Part shown: positions 17,334 through 27,330 of the stretch, in pieces | Layout: each line of letters starts with the position of its first letter | Position numbering within the stretch: the first letter of the stretch is position 1 | Source of the DNA: Streptococcus salivarius | GTDB lineage: Bacteria; Bacillota; Bacilli; Lactobacillales; Streptococcaceae | Assembly: GCF_009738225.1 (NCBI RefSeq) | Contig: NZ_CP018187.1 | Coordinates: 754,501-818,500, forward strand | Direction: 5' to 3' | Length of the DNA stretch: 64,000 nt | Translations under genes and position numbers: made by a program | Notes under the pieces: model-generated | What the model was told of the DNA's origin: nothing | The model's input: the letters and a program-made list of their open reading frames with translations, nothing else | The model's database searches: none

Positions 17334-18491
17334 ATGTCCAATCTAATCGATTATCTTGAAAAGGTAAAGGAACTTACCTTTGATCAAGAGCCTCTCAATA
17401 TCTTGGATAAGGTTTGTATCAATGAAATTGGCTACCTGACTTATGAAAAATGCATCACAGCAAGTGATTTACAGAAAACCATCAATTTACATGACTATGC
17501 CGAGGGTAAAGAGCTAAATCCTGAGTATACCTTCATGGTGACTAAGGAACGGGTAGATTTGGCTGAAGCCATGGTCAGGTCGAAGCGTTTCGCTGGACTT
17601 AATCTAAGTGACTACTGTAGTGTCTTGGACAAGGAAGTCGAAAAGCAGTTTGCAGCCATGATTTTTAGTCTGCCTGAACTGGACTACCAGCAGATTGTTT
17701 TTCGTGGGACAGATGATAGCGTCATTGGCTGGAAGGAGGATTTTCAGCTGACATACAGTAGAGAAATTCCAGCCCATCGCTCAGCTATTGCCTTTCTGTC
17801 TGAGCACTTGCCAAAACTCAGTGGCTATATCGCTGTTTCTGGACATTCCAAGGGTGGTAATCTTGCCCTCTATTCGGCTGTTCAAGGCTCGACTGCTCTA
17901 CGCGAGCAAATAGCAGAGCTCTTGCTCCTGGATTCACCAGGCTTGATGAAGTCCCTCTTAGAGAAGCCTTCTTACCAAGAGTTAAAAGCCAGGATGACAG
18001 TTATTAGACCTCAAGATTCTGTTGTGGGGGTTATGCTCTATTGGGATAGGCCCGCCCAGCTAGTCGCAGCAGAAGGCATTGGATTTGCTCAACATAACGC
18101 CTTGACTTGGGAGGTTGATTTAGTGGCAAATGATTTTGTTTATGAGGACCAGCCAACAGAGTTGAGTCAACGTTTGGAAGAAACCTTCCAAGAGTGGATT
18201 GAGACCTTGCCCAATCAAGAACTCAAGCAAGTTTGCGATTTGGTTTTTGATACCATCCTTGATTCAGGAATTGAGAGTCTAGACGATATTAGTATCAAAA
18301 CTCTCCCTAAGTTAGGTCAGTTGTTGCAAGAATTTGGCAATCTTACTGACCAACAAAAGAAGGTCTTGCAAGACGGTTTCAACCAGTTACTCTGGATATT
18401 TTGGAAGTCAGGAAATAAAAAATCTACCCTGCCCAAGCTTGAACTTCCTGACTTTATCAAGAAGTTGAGTGAATTAACGAACAGCGATTAG
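17334..18491 (+). CDS. Mbeg1-like (DUF2974) alpha/beta-hydrolase
   Basis: A 385-residue cytoplasmic protein with a lipase-like core. The nucleophile elbow is VSGHSKGGNLALYSA (about residues 165-179, Ser in GHSKG), and a downstream LLLLDSPG and HNALTWEVD supply plausible Asp and His positions. Architecture and length match the DUF2974/Mbeg1-like family common in streptococci. Lipase or esterase activity is inferred from the fold. CAAGGAG precedes the ATG. It is 31 bases from the following SDR gene and likely co-transcribed with it. Confidence 0.82.
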   Translation: MSNLIDYLEKVKELTFDQEPLNILDKVCINEIGYLTYEKCITASDLQKTINLHDYAEGKELNPEYTFMVTKERVDLAEAMVRSKRFAGLNLSDYCSVLDKEVEKQFAAMIFSLPELDYQQIVFRGTDDSVIGWKEDFQLTYSREIPAHRSAIAFLSEHLPKLSGYIAVSGHSKGGNLALYSAVQGSTALREQIAELLLLDSPGLMKSLLEKPSYQELKARMTVIRPQDSVVGVMLYWDRPAQLVAAEGIGFAQHNALTWEVDLVANDFVYEDQPTELSQRLEETFQEWIETLPNQELKQVCDLVFDTILDSGIESLDDISIKTLPKLGQLLQEFGNLTDQQKKVLQDGFNQLLWIFWKSGNKKSTLPKLELPDFIKKLSELTNSD

Positions 18492-18522
18492 GGTCAGCTG
18501 AACTATAGGAGTGGAGGATATC

Positions 18523-19287
18523 ATGCCTAAAAACGTACTTATTACAGGAGCAACATCAGGAATTGGCGAAGCAACGGCGCGTGCCTTTGCTAAAGAGGGA
18601 GAAAATCTCATCCTAACAGGTCGCCGTGTGGAGCGTCTTCAAGCCTTGAAAGAAGAGCTCCAAGCAACCTATCCAGACCAAAAAATTTGGACCTTTGCAC
18701 TGGATGTTACCGATATGGACATGGTCAAGGATGTTTGCCAAGCCATTCTCAAAAGTGTGGGGCAAGTCCATGTTTTAGTCAATAATGCAGGCCTGGCACT
18801 AGGCCTAACAGCCTATCAAGATTATGAAGAGTGGGATCTGCTGACCATGCTCGACACCAATGTCAAGGGCTTGATGATGGTGACACGTCAGATTTTGCCA
18901 AGCATGGTAGCTGCCAATGAGGGTCATATCATCAATATGGGCTCTACGGCGGGCATCTATGCCTATGCAGGTGCAGCTGTGTATTCAGCTACAAAAGCCG
19001 CAGTGAAAACTTTCAGCGACGGCTTGCGTATTGATACCATTGCCACAGATATCAAGGTGACAACCATTCAGCCCGGTATCGTTGAGACCGACTTTTCACA
19101 AGTTCGCTTTCACGGTGACAAGGACAAGGCAGCCAAGGTTTATCAAGGTTTGGAAGCCCTCCAAGCCCAAGATATTGCGGATGCTGTCCTCTATGTCACC
19201 AAGCAACCACGACGCGTCCAGGTTTCAGACATGACCATCATGGCTAACCAACAAGCCACAGGGTTTACGATTCATAGGGGGGAGTAA
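18523..19287 (+). CDS. SDR-family NAD(P)-dependent oxidoreductase (YdfG-like)
   Basis: A 254-residue short-chain dehydrogenase. The cofactor motif is GATSGIGEAT (residues 8-17) and the active site shows NNAG, then a Ser in INMGSTAG and the YSATKAA tyrosine-lysine pair. The family reduces or oxidises small hydroxy acids or carbonyls with NADP; YdfG relatives act on serine and 3-hydroxy acids. ATG 18523 has GGAGG upstream, and the in-frame GTG at 18511 overlaps that site. A terminator follows. Confidence 0.9.
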   Translation: MPKNVLITGATSGIGEATARAFAKEGENLILTGRRVERLQALKEELQATYPDQKIWTFALDVTDMDMVKDVCQAILKSVGQVHVLVNNAGLALGLTAYQDYEEWDLLTMLDTNVKGLMMVTRQILPSMVAANEGHIINMGSTAGIYAYAGAAVYSATKAAVKTFSDGLRIDTIATDIKVTTIQPGIVETDFSQVRFHGDKDKAAKVYQGLEALQAQDIADAVLYVTKQPRRVQVSDMTIMANQQATGFTIHRGE

Positions 19288-19300
19288 ATAGAAGATAAAA

Positions 19301-19326
19301 ACATGGCACCAAGCCGTGTTTTTTTG
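19301..19326 (+). terminator. Terminator before hsdR
   Basis: ACATGGC / GCCGTGT stem with a short loop, followed by a run of seven T. It separates the SDR gene from the defence island. Confidence 0.75.
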
Positions 19327-19364
19327 TTTGAATTTTCCCAAAACTATGAAAGAAACCGTGAAAA

Positions 19365-19373
19365 TGCTATAAT
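19365..19373 (+). promoter_or_regulatory. hsdR promoter (extended -10)
   Basis: TGC-TATAAT ends at 19373, 34 bases before the hsdR start. The -35 is weak. Confidence 0.5.
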
Positions 19374-19407
19374 GTAAGGGATTACGACAATGTTGAAAGG
19401 ATAAGTC

Positions 19408-22398
19408 ATGCCAGCAGTTACTCCAGAACTTGAGATAGAACGTCAATTAATCGAGCAATTAACCTCTGGTGAGAGCCAGTGGACCTATCGCCCAGACTTA
19501 AAAAATGAAGGTCAATTATGGGACAACTTTTTTGAGAAGTTAGCGCAAAATAACGTTGCTCTACTAGCTGACCATCCCTTGACCGACCAGGAGAAGCGTC
19601 AAATCAAGAATCAGCTTAACTTCGTTAACTATTATGAAGCTGCTAAGTGGTTGGCTGGTGAAAATGGTATTGCCAAAGTCGAGGTGCAACGTGAGGATGC
19701 TAGCCTTGGGACTATCCGACTTTCTGTCATCTGGCGTGACAATATTGCTGCTGGAAAATCCAGTTACGAAGTGGTCAATCAGGTGGAACGTGACAAGGCC
19801 TATCCTCAAGATCAGGACCGTCGTTTAGATACAACCCTGATGATCAATGGACTTCCTCTTATCCATATCGAGCTCAAGAGTCCTCGTGTGGCCTTTTTGG
19901 ATGCCTTTCATCAAATCAAAAAGTATGACCGTGAAGGAAAGTTACGTGGCATCTATTCCGCCCTTCAGATGTTTGTTGTGACTAATAAGGTTGATACACG
20001 TTATATCGCAGCTGCACGAGAGGATAAGCTCAATAAACAATTCTTGACATCTTGGGTGGATAAAGATAATAACCCCATGACCAGTCTCATGAATTTTGCC
20101 CATGAGGTCCTGTCTATTCCACGTGCCCATCAGATGGTGATGCAGTACTCCGTTATTGATGATAGTAAGAAAGCCCTCATCCTCTTACGTCCTTATCAAA
20201 TCCATGCCATCGAGTCTGTTCAAGATGCCTCTCGCCGTCAGGAATCAGGCTATATCTGGCATACCACGGGTTCTGGTAAGACCCTGACCTCCTACAAGGT
20301 GGCTCGCAACCTCTTGCAGATCCCAGCTATCCAAAAGACCATCTTTGTCGTCGACCGTAGGGACCTTGACCAGCAGACGACCTCGTCCTTTCTCTCTTAT
20401 GCGGCCAATGATGTCATCGATATCGACGAAACAGACAATACTCATGACTTGGTCAAGCGTTTGGTAGGAAATGATAAGCGAGTGATTGTGACGACTATCC
20501 AGAAAATCACAACCATGATGCGCAAGTTTGGAGAAGGTAATTACCAAAAGGATTCGGAAAAAATCAAGGACCTCCGTGTAGCATTCGTTGTGGATGAATG
20601 TCACCGTGCGGTCACACCTCAGACGCAAAAGGATATCAAGGGCTTTTTCCACAATTCGCTCTGGTATGGCTTTACTGGTACACCGATTTTCAAGGAAAAT
20701 AAACGCAAGCAATTAGGCGATTTGGCACAAACCACCCACCAACAATATGGCGAACGCCTACACGAGTATACGGTCAAAGAAGCCATCCATGACGGAGCAG
20801 TTCTGGGATTCAAGGTAGACTATCGGAATACTATTATTTCGCCGATTCCTGAAAAAGATCTTCCTGACTCTGTTTATGAAGATAAAGAACACATGCTAGA
20901 AGTCTTGGATGCTATCCTAAACAAAAGTTATCAACAGTTGGGCTTTCCAAATGGTGTGGGCAAGACCTACGAGGCTATCTTAACGGTTAAGTCCATTCCA
21001 CAAGCTCAGTCTTATTACAATCTGCTCAAGAGTATCAAGGCAGGACACGAACGTGTCAAGGTGTCAGAGCGAGCTAAGCGCGTGCTACCCGACTTTCCAA
21101 AGATGACAGTCACCTACTCAGTGTCGGAAAATGAAGAAGAGTCTATCGACTACCAAGAGCACATGAAGCAGGTCATGGACGACTACAATCAGGAGTTCGG
21201 TACCCATTTTAATATGGCTGATTTTCGTGGCTTTAACACGGATATCAATAATCGTTTAGCTAGAAAGTTAGATAAATACATTCCTCGCAATGAGCAGTTG
21301 GATTTGGTCATCGTCGTTGACCGTCTTTTGACAGGTTTTGATGCCCCATGTTTGTCGACTCTCTTTATCGATCGTAAGCCTATGCGTCCACAGGATTTGA
21401 TTCAAGCCTTTAGTCGCACCAACCGCATCTTTGACAGTAAAAAGCGTTATGGCCACATCATTACCTTCCAAAGACCAGAGGCCTTTAAAGAGGCTGTGGA
21501 TAATGCCCTTAAGCTCTACTCAAACGGTGGTGAAAATGACGTCACTGCCCCAGATTGGGACGAAGAAAAAGCTAACTTTATCCAAGCCTGGATAGACTTC
21601 CAAGTAAAAGTGGAAGATGTGGAAAACTATGTCATTACGATTGAGCAGGCCTCTAGCCCACAACTTCGTCGAATTGCCAAGGCTTACCAAACCTTTGACA
21701 AGTATCTGGCATCTATCCGTGTCTATAGCGAATACGATGAAGCGGCTATCTATGCAGAGACAGGACTGTCAGATGAAAAGCTCGAAACTTATCTAGGAAT
21801 CTATCAAAATATCCTAGCAGAGCTCAAAAGCCGAGCAGAAGACGATGGTGATGATAATTTCTTTGACATCCACTACGAACTGGAATCGGTCCAAGTCGAT
21901 GAGATTAACTATGCTTACATCCTGACACTGATTCAAAGTATGATCCAGCAGGAAGAGGATAGTCCACAGGCCCTCAGTGACAAGGATATCGAAACGGTTG
22001 ATAACTATATCCAGAGTCTGGAACGCACCAATCCTAAACTAGCCGAAATCATCCGAAACCTGTGGAAAGAAGTCCAAGTCAATCCTAAAGATTACCAAGG
22101 ACAATCTATCACTGGTGTCTTGGACACTATGATTGAAGACATCATAGACGACCATCTCAAACGCTTTGCCAGAGAATGGTATGTCGGACTGGATGAACTT
22201 CGTTACTATGTCCAACACTATCGTAAGGGGGCTAAGAAGCAATCGGGAGAAAGCCAGCTCACCAAGAGCCAACGCTACAAAGACTACAAAGCAGAAACAG
22301 CTGATGCCCTCAACCCGCTCAGCTACAAAAAACACATCAGAGAAGCCTACACCAAACTCATTGAAGAGGTTGTTGAACCACTGAGAGTAGGGAGGTAG
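19408..22398 (+). CDS. hsdR: Type I restriction enzyme R subunit
   Basis: A 996-residue HsdR. The N-terminal nuclease has D141 and the E155-x-K157 pair (IHIELKSP). The helicase core has HTTGSGKT (285-292), DECH (396-399), GFTGTP (421-426) and a downstream motif VI region with QAFSRTNRI. The C-terminal 250 residues are helical and would contact the methylase. It translocates and cuts unmethylated DNA together with HsdM and HsdS. GC content is normal for the window, unlike the AT-rich gene that follows 22 bases later. Confidence 0.96.
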   Translation: MPAVTPELEIERQLIEQLTSGESQWTYRPDLKNEGQLWDNFFEKLAQNNVALLADHPLTDQEKRQIKNQLNFVNYYEAAKWLAGENGIAKVEVQREDASLGTIRLSVIWRDNIAAGKSSYEVVNQVERDKAYPQDQDRRLDTTLMINGLPLIHIELKSPRVAFLDAFHQIKKYDREGKLRGIYSALQMFVVTNKVDTRYIAAAREDKLNKQFLTSWVDKDNNPMTSLMNFAHEVLSIPRAHQMVMQYSVIDDSKKALILLRPYQIHAIESVQDASRRQESGYIWHTTGSGKTLTSYKVARNLLQIPAIQKTIFVVDRRDLDQQTTSSFLSYAANDVIDIDETDNTHDLVKRLVGNDKRVIVTTIQKITTMMRKFGEGNYQKDSEKIKDLRVAFVVDECHRAVTPQTQKDIKGFFHNSLWYGFTGTPIFKENKRKQLGDLAQTTHQQYGERLHEYTVKEAIHDGAVLGFKVDYRNTIISPIPEKDLPDSVYEDKEHMLEVLDAILNKSYQQLGFPNGVGKTYEAILTVKSIPQAQSYYNLLKSIKAGHERVKVSERAKRVLPDFPKMTVTYSVSENEEESIDYQEHMKQVMDDYNQEFGTHFNMADFRGFNTDINNRLARKLDKYIPRNEQLDLVIVVDRLLTGFDAPCLSTLFIDRKPMRPQDLIQAFSRTNRIFDSKKRYGHIITFQRPEAFKEAVDNALKLYSNGGENDVTAPDWDEEKANFIQAWIDFQVKVEDVENYVITIEQASSPQLRRIAKAYQTFDKYLASIRVYSEYDEAAIYAETGLSDEKLETYLGIYQNILAELKSRAEDDGDDNFFDIHYELESVQVDEINYAYILTLIQSMIQQEEDSPQALSDKDIETVDNYIQSLERTNPKLAEIIRNLWKEVQVNPKDYQGQSITGVLDTMIEDIIDDHLKRFAREWYVGLDELRYYVQHYRKGAKKQSGESQLTKSQRYKDYKAETADALNPLSYKKHIREAYTKLIEEVVEPLRVGR

Positions 22399-22420
22399 AG
22401 GAGATAATTAGGGAGAATAA

Positions 22421-23554
22421 ATGGCAGATACGATATTAATTTTAGGAAATGGCTTTGATTTAGCTATGGGTCGAAAAACGAGTTATAGTGATTTCGTAGA
22501 ATTTGCTAACAAATTATTTGTAGAAAAAGATGACCATTTGCAGTCATTTCTTGACAGTAATAATATTGATATTGAGAAATATAAAGATAATTTATACCTT
22601 AGGTTTATAAACGATAATAGATCTAGCCTTGGTGAAAATTGGTCAAATCTTGAAATCATGATTTCTCAACTTGCTGAAGCAATAGATTTTTTCAAACTAA
22701 ATTCCGACAAGTTATATCACAAAAGTGGTACCTTATCCCCCCAATATGTTGGCCAATTTCATAAAATGATGAATGGAGAGGGAAATTCTGCTTCAAAAAT
22801 ATTCATCGGTACCATTTTTTTAAAACTTTATAATAGATCCGGATGGGATAAGCTAGAGAGAGGATTAGCCATATCGAAATTAAATAATGAGTTTATTAGG
22901 CATCTTGATTTACTGACTGAGCTCCTAGAAATTTACCTTTCTTATAGAGACTACATAGATTTTGAAGTTGAACAAATTATTCCTAGTGATACAGTGTTAA
23001 ATGCCATAGATGGAATTTCAGAGGCTAGTGTGATTAGTTTTAACTATACACATACCCCAAATAAACTTTATAAAATTCACTTAGAAAAGACCCATTTTAT
23101 ACATGGAGAAATTGATTTAAAAAGACAAAAACATAAAATTAATACCATGGTTTTTGGCATTGAAGATAAGGAAACTGAAATCAATAGTGATTTAATGCCT
23201 TATCAAAAATTCTATCAACGTGTCGTTAAAGAGACTGGAAATAAGTACGAGAAATTTTTTATTGATAGAAGCAAAGATACTTGGGGATCAGAAACTCTCT
23301 TAAACATTGTAGTTTTTGGTCACTCTGTTGATCCACTTGATAAGGAAATTTTTAGAAAGTGTTTTAATTTACTTGAGAACTCTTCTAACTATCGGTTCAT
23401 TTTTACATACTATGATAATCCTACAAAACGATCAATAATTAAGAATTTAGCCATTATTCTAGGCAAAGATAAATTGGTTGAATTAACTGGTCGGAGAGAA
23501 GTTGTATTTGTGCAAAGTCAAGATATTGGTGGGATGGCAGAAGTTTTATTGTAG
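22421..23554 (+). CDS. abiH: AbiH-family abortive infection protein
   Basis: A 377-residue protein with the AbiH signature: ILILGNGFDLAMGRKTSY at residues 5-22, NWSNLE at 73-78, VISFNYT at 204-210, FIHGE at 226-230 and GHSVDPLDKE at 300-309. AbiH was described as a phage-exclusion protein in Lactococcus; its mechanism is unknown, though the N-terminal and GHS motifs are strictly conserved. The gene is much more AT-rich than hsdR and sits inside the restriction operon, which indicates acquisition as a cassette. AGGGAG precedes the start. Confidence 0.87.
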   Translation: MADTILILGNGFDLAMGRKTSYSDFVEFANKLFVEKDDHLQSFLDSNNIDIEKYKDNLYLRFINDNRSSLGENWSNLEIMISQLAEAIDFFKLNSDKLYHKSGTLSPQYVGQFHKMMNGEGNSASKIFIGTIFLKLYNRSGWDKLERGLAISKLNNEFIRHLDLLTELLEIYLSYRDYIDFEVEQIIPSDTVLNAIDGISEASVISFNYTHTPNKLYKIHLEKTHFIHGEIDLKRQKHKINTMVFGIEDKETEINSDLMPYQKFYQRVVKETGNKYEKFFIDRSKDTWGSETLLNIVVFGHSVDPLDKEIFRKCFNLLENSSNYRFIFTYYDNPTKRSIIKNLAIILGKDKLVELTGRREVVFVQSQDIGGMAEVLL

Positions 23555-23660
23555 TTCTTATTGTGACGGTTAACTAGAACTAATAAATATTTGGGGTATT
23601 TAATTATGATCCAATAGATAGAAAAGTGTATAAATAATTATTAGAAAAGAGGAGTAATCA

Positions 23661-24875
23661 GTGTCAATCCCCAAAATGAGATTTTATGGATATGATAGTC
23701 CTTGGAAAGTATCAAAGTTAGGAGAATTGTTTGAAATATATTCAGGTAATACTCCATCACGTTCTGATAGAAATAATTATGACAATGGTACGATTCCTTG
23801 GATAAAAACAACAGATTTAAACAATTCCTTGATTTATGTAAATGAAGAGAAGATTTCAGATCATGGAGCCAAGAAATTAAAAACTTTACCTAAAAATACT
23901 ATATTGATAGCAATGTATGGTGGTTTTAATCAAATCGGGAGGACTGGATTACTAACTTACCCTGCTACAATTAACCAGGCTCTGGCTAGTTTGTTACCAG
24001 TTAAGGAAATAAATTCATATTTCCTACTTAATTACTTAAATTTAAGAAAAGATAGTTGGAGAAATGTTGCAGCGAGTAGTAGAAAAGATCCTAACATTAC
24101 AAAAAATGATGTAGAAAAATTTAAAATATCTTTTCCATCTCTAGAAGAACAATCCGCCATTGGCTCCCTCTTCCGCCTCCTCGACGACCTTCTGGCTAGC
24201 TACAAGGACAATCTCGCCAACTACCAATCCCTCAAGGCGAGCATGCTTTCCAAGATGTTTCCTAAATCTGGACATACAGTTCCTGAGATACGTTTGGATG
24301 GATTTGAAGGGGAGTGGGATCTAATTAAGTTAGGTGATTTTTGTGATTTGATTACAAAAGGAACTACAGGAAAATCGCAATCAGAACAAGGAATGGTTAA
24401 CTTTGTTAAGGTTGAAAACTTAAAAGATAATGAAATCTATCCTATTGTTAAAATTTCAGAGGAAGAACATTTCGGAAGTTTGAAGAGATCTATACTGTAT
24501 GAAGGAGATATATTATTTTCTATTGCGGGTACTCTTGGTAGAACTGCAATTGTTAAAAATAATATTCTTCCAGCTAATACAAATCAAGCTCTTGCAATTA
24601 TTAGAGGGTATAAATTAGATGCATATTTTTTGTTAGTAGTATTATCTGGGGAAGTTGTGAAAGATTATATCCGAAAAAATCCCACAGTAGGTGCACAACC
24701 AAATCTATCCTTAGAACAAGTTTCTTCTTTAAAAATAAAAATACCATCTTTAGATGAACAACAAGCCATCGGCACCTACTTCTCTAACCTCGATAATCTT
24801 ATCAACTCTCACCAAGAAAAAATTTTTCAGCTAGAAACTCTGAAAAAGAAACTCTTACAAGATATGTTTATCTAA
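23661..24875 (+). CDS. hsdS: Type I restriction enzyme specificity subunit
   Basis: A 404-residue HsdS with two target recognition domains (about residues 10-165 and 215-365). They are separated and closed by helical conserved regions, EEQSAIGSLFRLLDDLLASY and DEQQAIGTYFSNLDNLINSH, each beginning with the (E/D)EQ-AIG motif. These helices act as spacers between the half-sites of the bipartite target. The recognition domains are AT-rich while the central spacer (about 24145-24260) is GC-richer, a mosaic expected from domain exchange. The start is GTG with GAGGAG upstream. No invertible partner hsdS is present in the window. Confidence 0.95.
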   Translation: MSIPKMRFYGYDSPWKVSKLGELFEIYSGNTPSRSDRNNYDNGTIPWIKTTDLNNSLIYVNEEKISDHGAKKLKTLPKNTILIAMYGGFNQIGRTGLLTYPATINQALASLLPVKEINSYFLLNYLNLRKDSWRNVAASSRKDPNITKNDVEKFKISFPSLEEQSAIGSLFRLLDDLLASYKDNLANYQSLKASMLSKMFPKSGHTVPEIRLDGFEGEWDLIKLGDFCDLITKGTTGKSQSEQGMVNFVKVENLKDNEIYPIVKISEEEHFGSLKRSILYEGDILFSIAGTLGRTAIVKNNILPANTNQALAIIRGYKLDAYFLLVVLSGEVVKDYIRKNPTVGAQPNLSLEQVSSLKIKIPSLDEQQAIGTYFSNLDNLINSHQEKIFQLETLKKKLLQDMFI

Positions 24876-24918
24876 CCTTAAAAAATGATCCTTATCAGCA
24901 ACCCTAAGCACAGCCTTT

Positions 24919-24926
24919 TTCGAATA
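24919..24926 (+). promoter_or_regulatory. ComX-box-like element upstream of higB-hsdM (candidate)
   Basis: TTTTTCGAATA contains TTCGAATA, the same 8-mer found directly before the prepilin peptidase gene. The consensus is TACGAATA. It lies 115 bases before the toxin gene. Such 8-mers occur several times by chance in 64 kb, so this is tentative. Confidence 0.3.
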
Positions 24927-24938
24927 GTATAAGTGAGC

Positions 24939-24959
24939 CCCTTTGATTCTTTCAAAGGG
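24939..24959 (+). repeat. Hairpin after hsdS
   Basis: CCCTTTGA / TCAAAGGG, an 8-bp perfect stem with a 5-base loop and no T-run. It could be a weak terminator or an mRNA-stabilising hairpin. Confidence 0.5.
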
Positions 24960-24980
24960 TGATTCTTAGTTCTTAATAAC

Positions 24981-25018
24981 TTAAAAGTATTTACTTTTAA
25001 TAACTTTAGAGTTATAAT
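24981..25018 (+). promoter_or_regulatory. higBA promoter overlapped by a palindromic operator
   Basis: TTTACT (24990-24995), 17 bases, TATAAT (25013-25018) form the promoter. The palindrome TTAAAAGTA-TT-TACTTTTAA (24981-25000) covers the -35 box, the usual place for antitoxin autorepression. A direct repeat TTAATAACTT (24973, 24997) overlaps it. Confidence 0.65.
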
Positions 25019-25040
25019 GAATTCGAAAAGAGGTCGCTTT

Positions 25041-25406
25041 GTGCACGCTATTTATTTTTATAAGGACAAACAGGGGAATCAACCGGTCTTGGACTACATG
25101 AGAGAGCTAGCTCGTCACGATAGCAAGGACAGCCGGATCAAACTCAACAAGCTCAACGACTACATCGAACTTTTGAGTCAACATGGTACCTGTGCTGGCC
25201 AACCCTATATCAAGCATCTGGATGCAGAGATTTGGGAGTTGAGACCCTTGCGGGATCGGATTTTATTCGTGGCTTGGTTGGATGGAAGCTTTGTCTTACT
25301 GCATCATTTTGTCAAAAAGACGCAAAAGACACCTAGACGAGAGATCGAGAAAGCCAAGCGGGAGTTGCAAGATTTGAAGGAAAGAGGGCTAAAAGATGAA
25401 GAATAG
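25041..25406 (+). CDS. HigB/RelE-type toxin (phage Gp49-like)
   Basis: A 121-residue protein of the RelE/ParE superfamily, Gp49-like branch. The typical course is [20 protein letters not shown] at the start, then the core strands [35 protein letters not shown]. The [11 protein letters not shown] and [11 protein letters not shown] segments carry the basic residues used for mRNA cleavage in relatives. A GTG start at 25041 with AGAGG upstream is chosen; the in-frame ATG at 25017 lies within the -10 box and cannot be translated from that promoter. The toxin precedes its antitoxin, the higBA order, with an 11-base overlap. Confidence 0.85.
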   Translation: MHAIYFYKDKQGNQPVLDYMRELARHDSKDSRIKLNKLNDYIELLSQHGTCAGQPYIKHLDAEIWELRPLRDRILFVAWLDGSFVLLHHFVKKTQKTPRREIEKAKRELQDLKERGLKDEE

Positions 25407-25689
25407 TGCCATTGGCAGCAATTGGAAAGATGTGAGAGCAGAGCTCTTCACAAAGGAAGAAATCCTGGAAAGTGATCTGCGGGTCGCGATTATGACTGAG
25501 CTGATCGAAGCTCGGCATGAAAAGGGCATTAGCCAAAAGAAACTAGAAGAACTCAGTGGGGTCAGTCAACCGGTCATCGCTCGGATGGAGACAGGAAAGA
25601 CCAGCCCTCAATTGGACACGGTCTTGAAAGTCTTAGCCAGTCTGGGCAAGACCCTTGCTGTCGTCCCACTGGAACAAGAAAAGGTCTAA
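25396..25689 (+). CDS. HigA-type XRE antitoxin
   Basis: A 97-residue protein with an XRE helix-turn-helix ([25 protein letters not shown] at about residues 48-72) and a short C-terminal extension TLAVVPLE. It should neutralise the upstream toxin and repress the shared promoter through the palindrome at the -35. Its ATG lies inside the end of the toxin gene, so translation is coupled. The stop is 21 bases before hsdM, with no terminator, so hsdM may be transcribed from the higBA promoter. Confidence 0.87.
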   Translation: MKNSAIGSNWKDVRAELFTKEEILESDLRVAIMTELIEARHEKGISQKKLEELSGVSQPVIARMETGKTSPQLDTVLKVLASLGKTLAVVPLEQEKV

Positions 25690-25710
25690 AAGAAATCAGA
25701 AAGAATTACT

Positions 25711-27312
25711 ATGGAAACAACACAAACGTCCCAGTCGCTTTATCAAGCCCTGTGGAACTCAGCGGATGTGCTCCGCTCTAAGATGGATGCCAACGACTAC
25801 AAGTCTTATCTCTTGGGCATGGTCTTTTACAAGTATTTGTCGGACAAGATGCTCTTTTTCGTGGCAGAGACCATGGAGGAGGAGACAGAAAGCTTGGAAG
25901 AGGCACTGGCGGTCTATCGCAAATACTACGAGGACGAGGAGACTCACGAGGACCTCTTGGCAGTCATCACTGATGAGATGAGCTATGCTATTCATCCTGA
26001 CTTAACCTTTACGGCCTTAGTGGAGCGAGTGAACGATGGAAGCTTTCAGTTAGAGGACTTGGCTCAGGGCTTCCGTGATATTGAGCAGAGTGACGAGCTC
26101 TATGAAAACCTTTTTGAAGACATCGACCTCTACTCTAAAAAACTTGGAGCGACTCCTCAAAAGCAAAACCAAACGGTTGCGGCTGTGATGAAAGAGTTGG
26201 CTGTCCTAGATGTGGCAGGTCATGCTGGTGATATGCTTGGTGATGCTTACGAGTACCTGATTGGTCAGTTTGCGACGGATTCGGGTAAAAAAGCTGGTGA
26301 GTTTTATACGCCGCAACCTGTTGCCAAGCTCATGACGCAGATTGCCTTTTTAGGACGTGAGGACAAGCAAGGCTTTACCCTTTACGATGCGACTATGGGG
26401 TCAGGATCGCTCTTACTTAATGCCAAACGCTATTCACGTCAACCACAGACAGTGGTTTACTTTGGTCAAGAGTTGAATACCTCAACTTATAACCTAGCAC
26501 GTATGAACATGATTCTGCATGGTGTGCCGATTGAAAACCAGTTTTTACACAACGCAGATACCTTGGATGAGGATTGGCCAACACAAGAGCCAACTAACTT
26601 TGACGGTGTTCTCATGAACCCACCTTATTCAGCCAAGTGGTCTGCAAGCTCAGGTTTCATGGATGACCCCCGATTCTCACCATTTGGGAAACTAGCACCT
26701 AAGTCTAAGGCTGATTTTGCCTTCCTCTTGCATGGTTACTATCACTTGAAGCAAGACAATGGTGTTATGGCCATCGTTCTACCTCATGGTGTGCTCTTCC
26801 GTGGTAATGCCGAAGGGACTATTCGTAAGGCTTTGTTGGAAGAAGGTGCCATTGATACGGTAATCGGACTGCCTGCTAATATTTTCTTTAACACCAGTAT
26901 TCCGACGACGGTTATCATTCTCAAAAAGAACCGCACCAATCGTGATGTTTACTTTATCGATGCCTCTAAGGAGTTTGATAAAGGGAAAAATCAGAATATC
27001 ATGACAGACGCCCATATTGAAAAGATTCTCGATGCCTATAAGAGTCGTGAGGATATGGACAAGTTCGCCCATCTGGCTAGCTTTGAAGAGATTGTGGAAA
27101 ATGACTACAACCTTAATATTCCTCGCTATGTGGATACCTTTGAGGAAGAAGAAGTGGAGCCTTTGACCGAGATTGTGGCTAAGATTAATCAGACCAATGC
27201 GACGATCGAAAGTCAGACAGCATCCCTTCTTGATATGCTTGGCCAGCTTCATGGAACTACTCCAGAAGCAGACGAAGAACTCAAGGCTTTTGTGAAAGCA
27301 TTTAAGGGGTAG
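25711..27312 (+). CDS. hsdM: Type I restriction enzyme methylase subunit
   Basis: A 533-residue N6-adenine methyltransferase. After the N-terminal HsdM helical domain come GEFYTP (196-201), the S-adenosylmethionine motif DATMGSGSLLL (226-236) and the catalytic NPPY (303-306). Together with HsdS it methylates the target adenines and protects the host. It is the last subunit of the R-S-M set, separated from hsdS by the toxin-antitoxin pair. A terminator follows 38 bases downstream. Confidence 0.96.
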   Translation: METTQTSQSLYQALWNSADVLRSKMDANDYKSYLLGMVFYKYLSDKMLFFVAETMEEETESLEEALAVYRKYYEDEETHEDLLAVITDEMSYAIHPDLTFTALVERVNDGSFQLEDLAQGFRDIEQSDELYENLFEDIDLYSKKLGATPQKQNQTVAAVMKELAVLDVAGHAGDMLGDAYEYLIGQFATDSGKKAGEFYTPQPVAKLMTQIAFLGREDKQGFTLYDATMGSGSLLLNAKRYSRQPQTVVYFGQELNTSTYNLARMNMILHGVPIENQFLHNADTLDEDWPTQEPTNFDGVLMNPPYSAKWSASSGFMDDPRFSPFGKLAPKSKADFAFLLHGYYHLKQDNGVMAIVLPHGVLFRGNAEGTIRKALLEEGAIDTVIGLPANIFFNTSIPTTVIILKKNRTNRDVYFIDASKEFDKGKNQNIMTDAHIEKILDAYKSREDMDKFAHLASFEEIVENDYNLNIPRYVDTFEEEEVEPLTEIVAKINQTNATIESQTASLLDMLGQLHGTTPEADEELKAFVKAFKG

Positions 27313-27330
27313 TTGCAAGCTTTCATTTAC

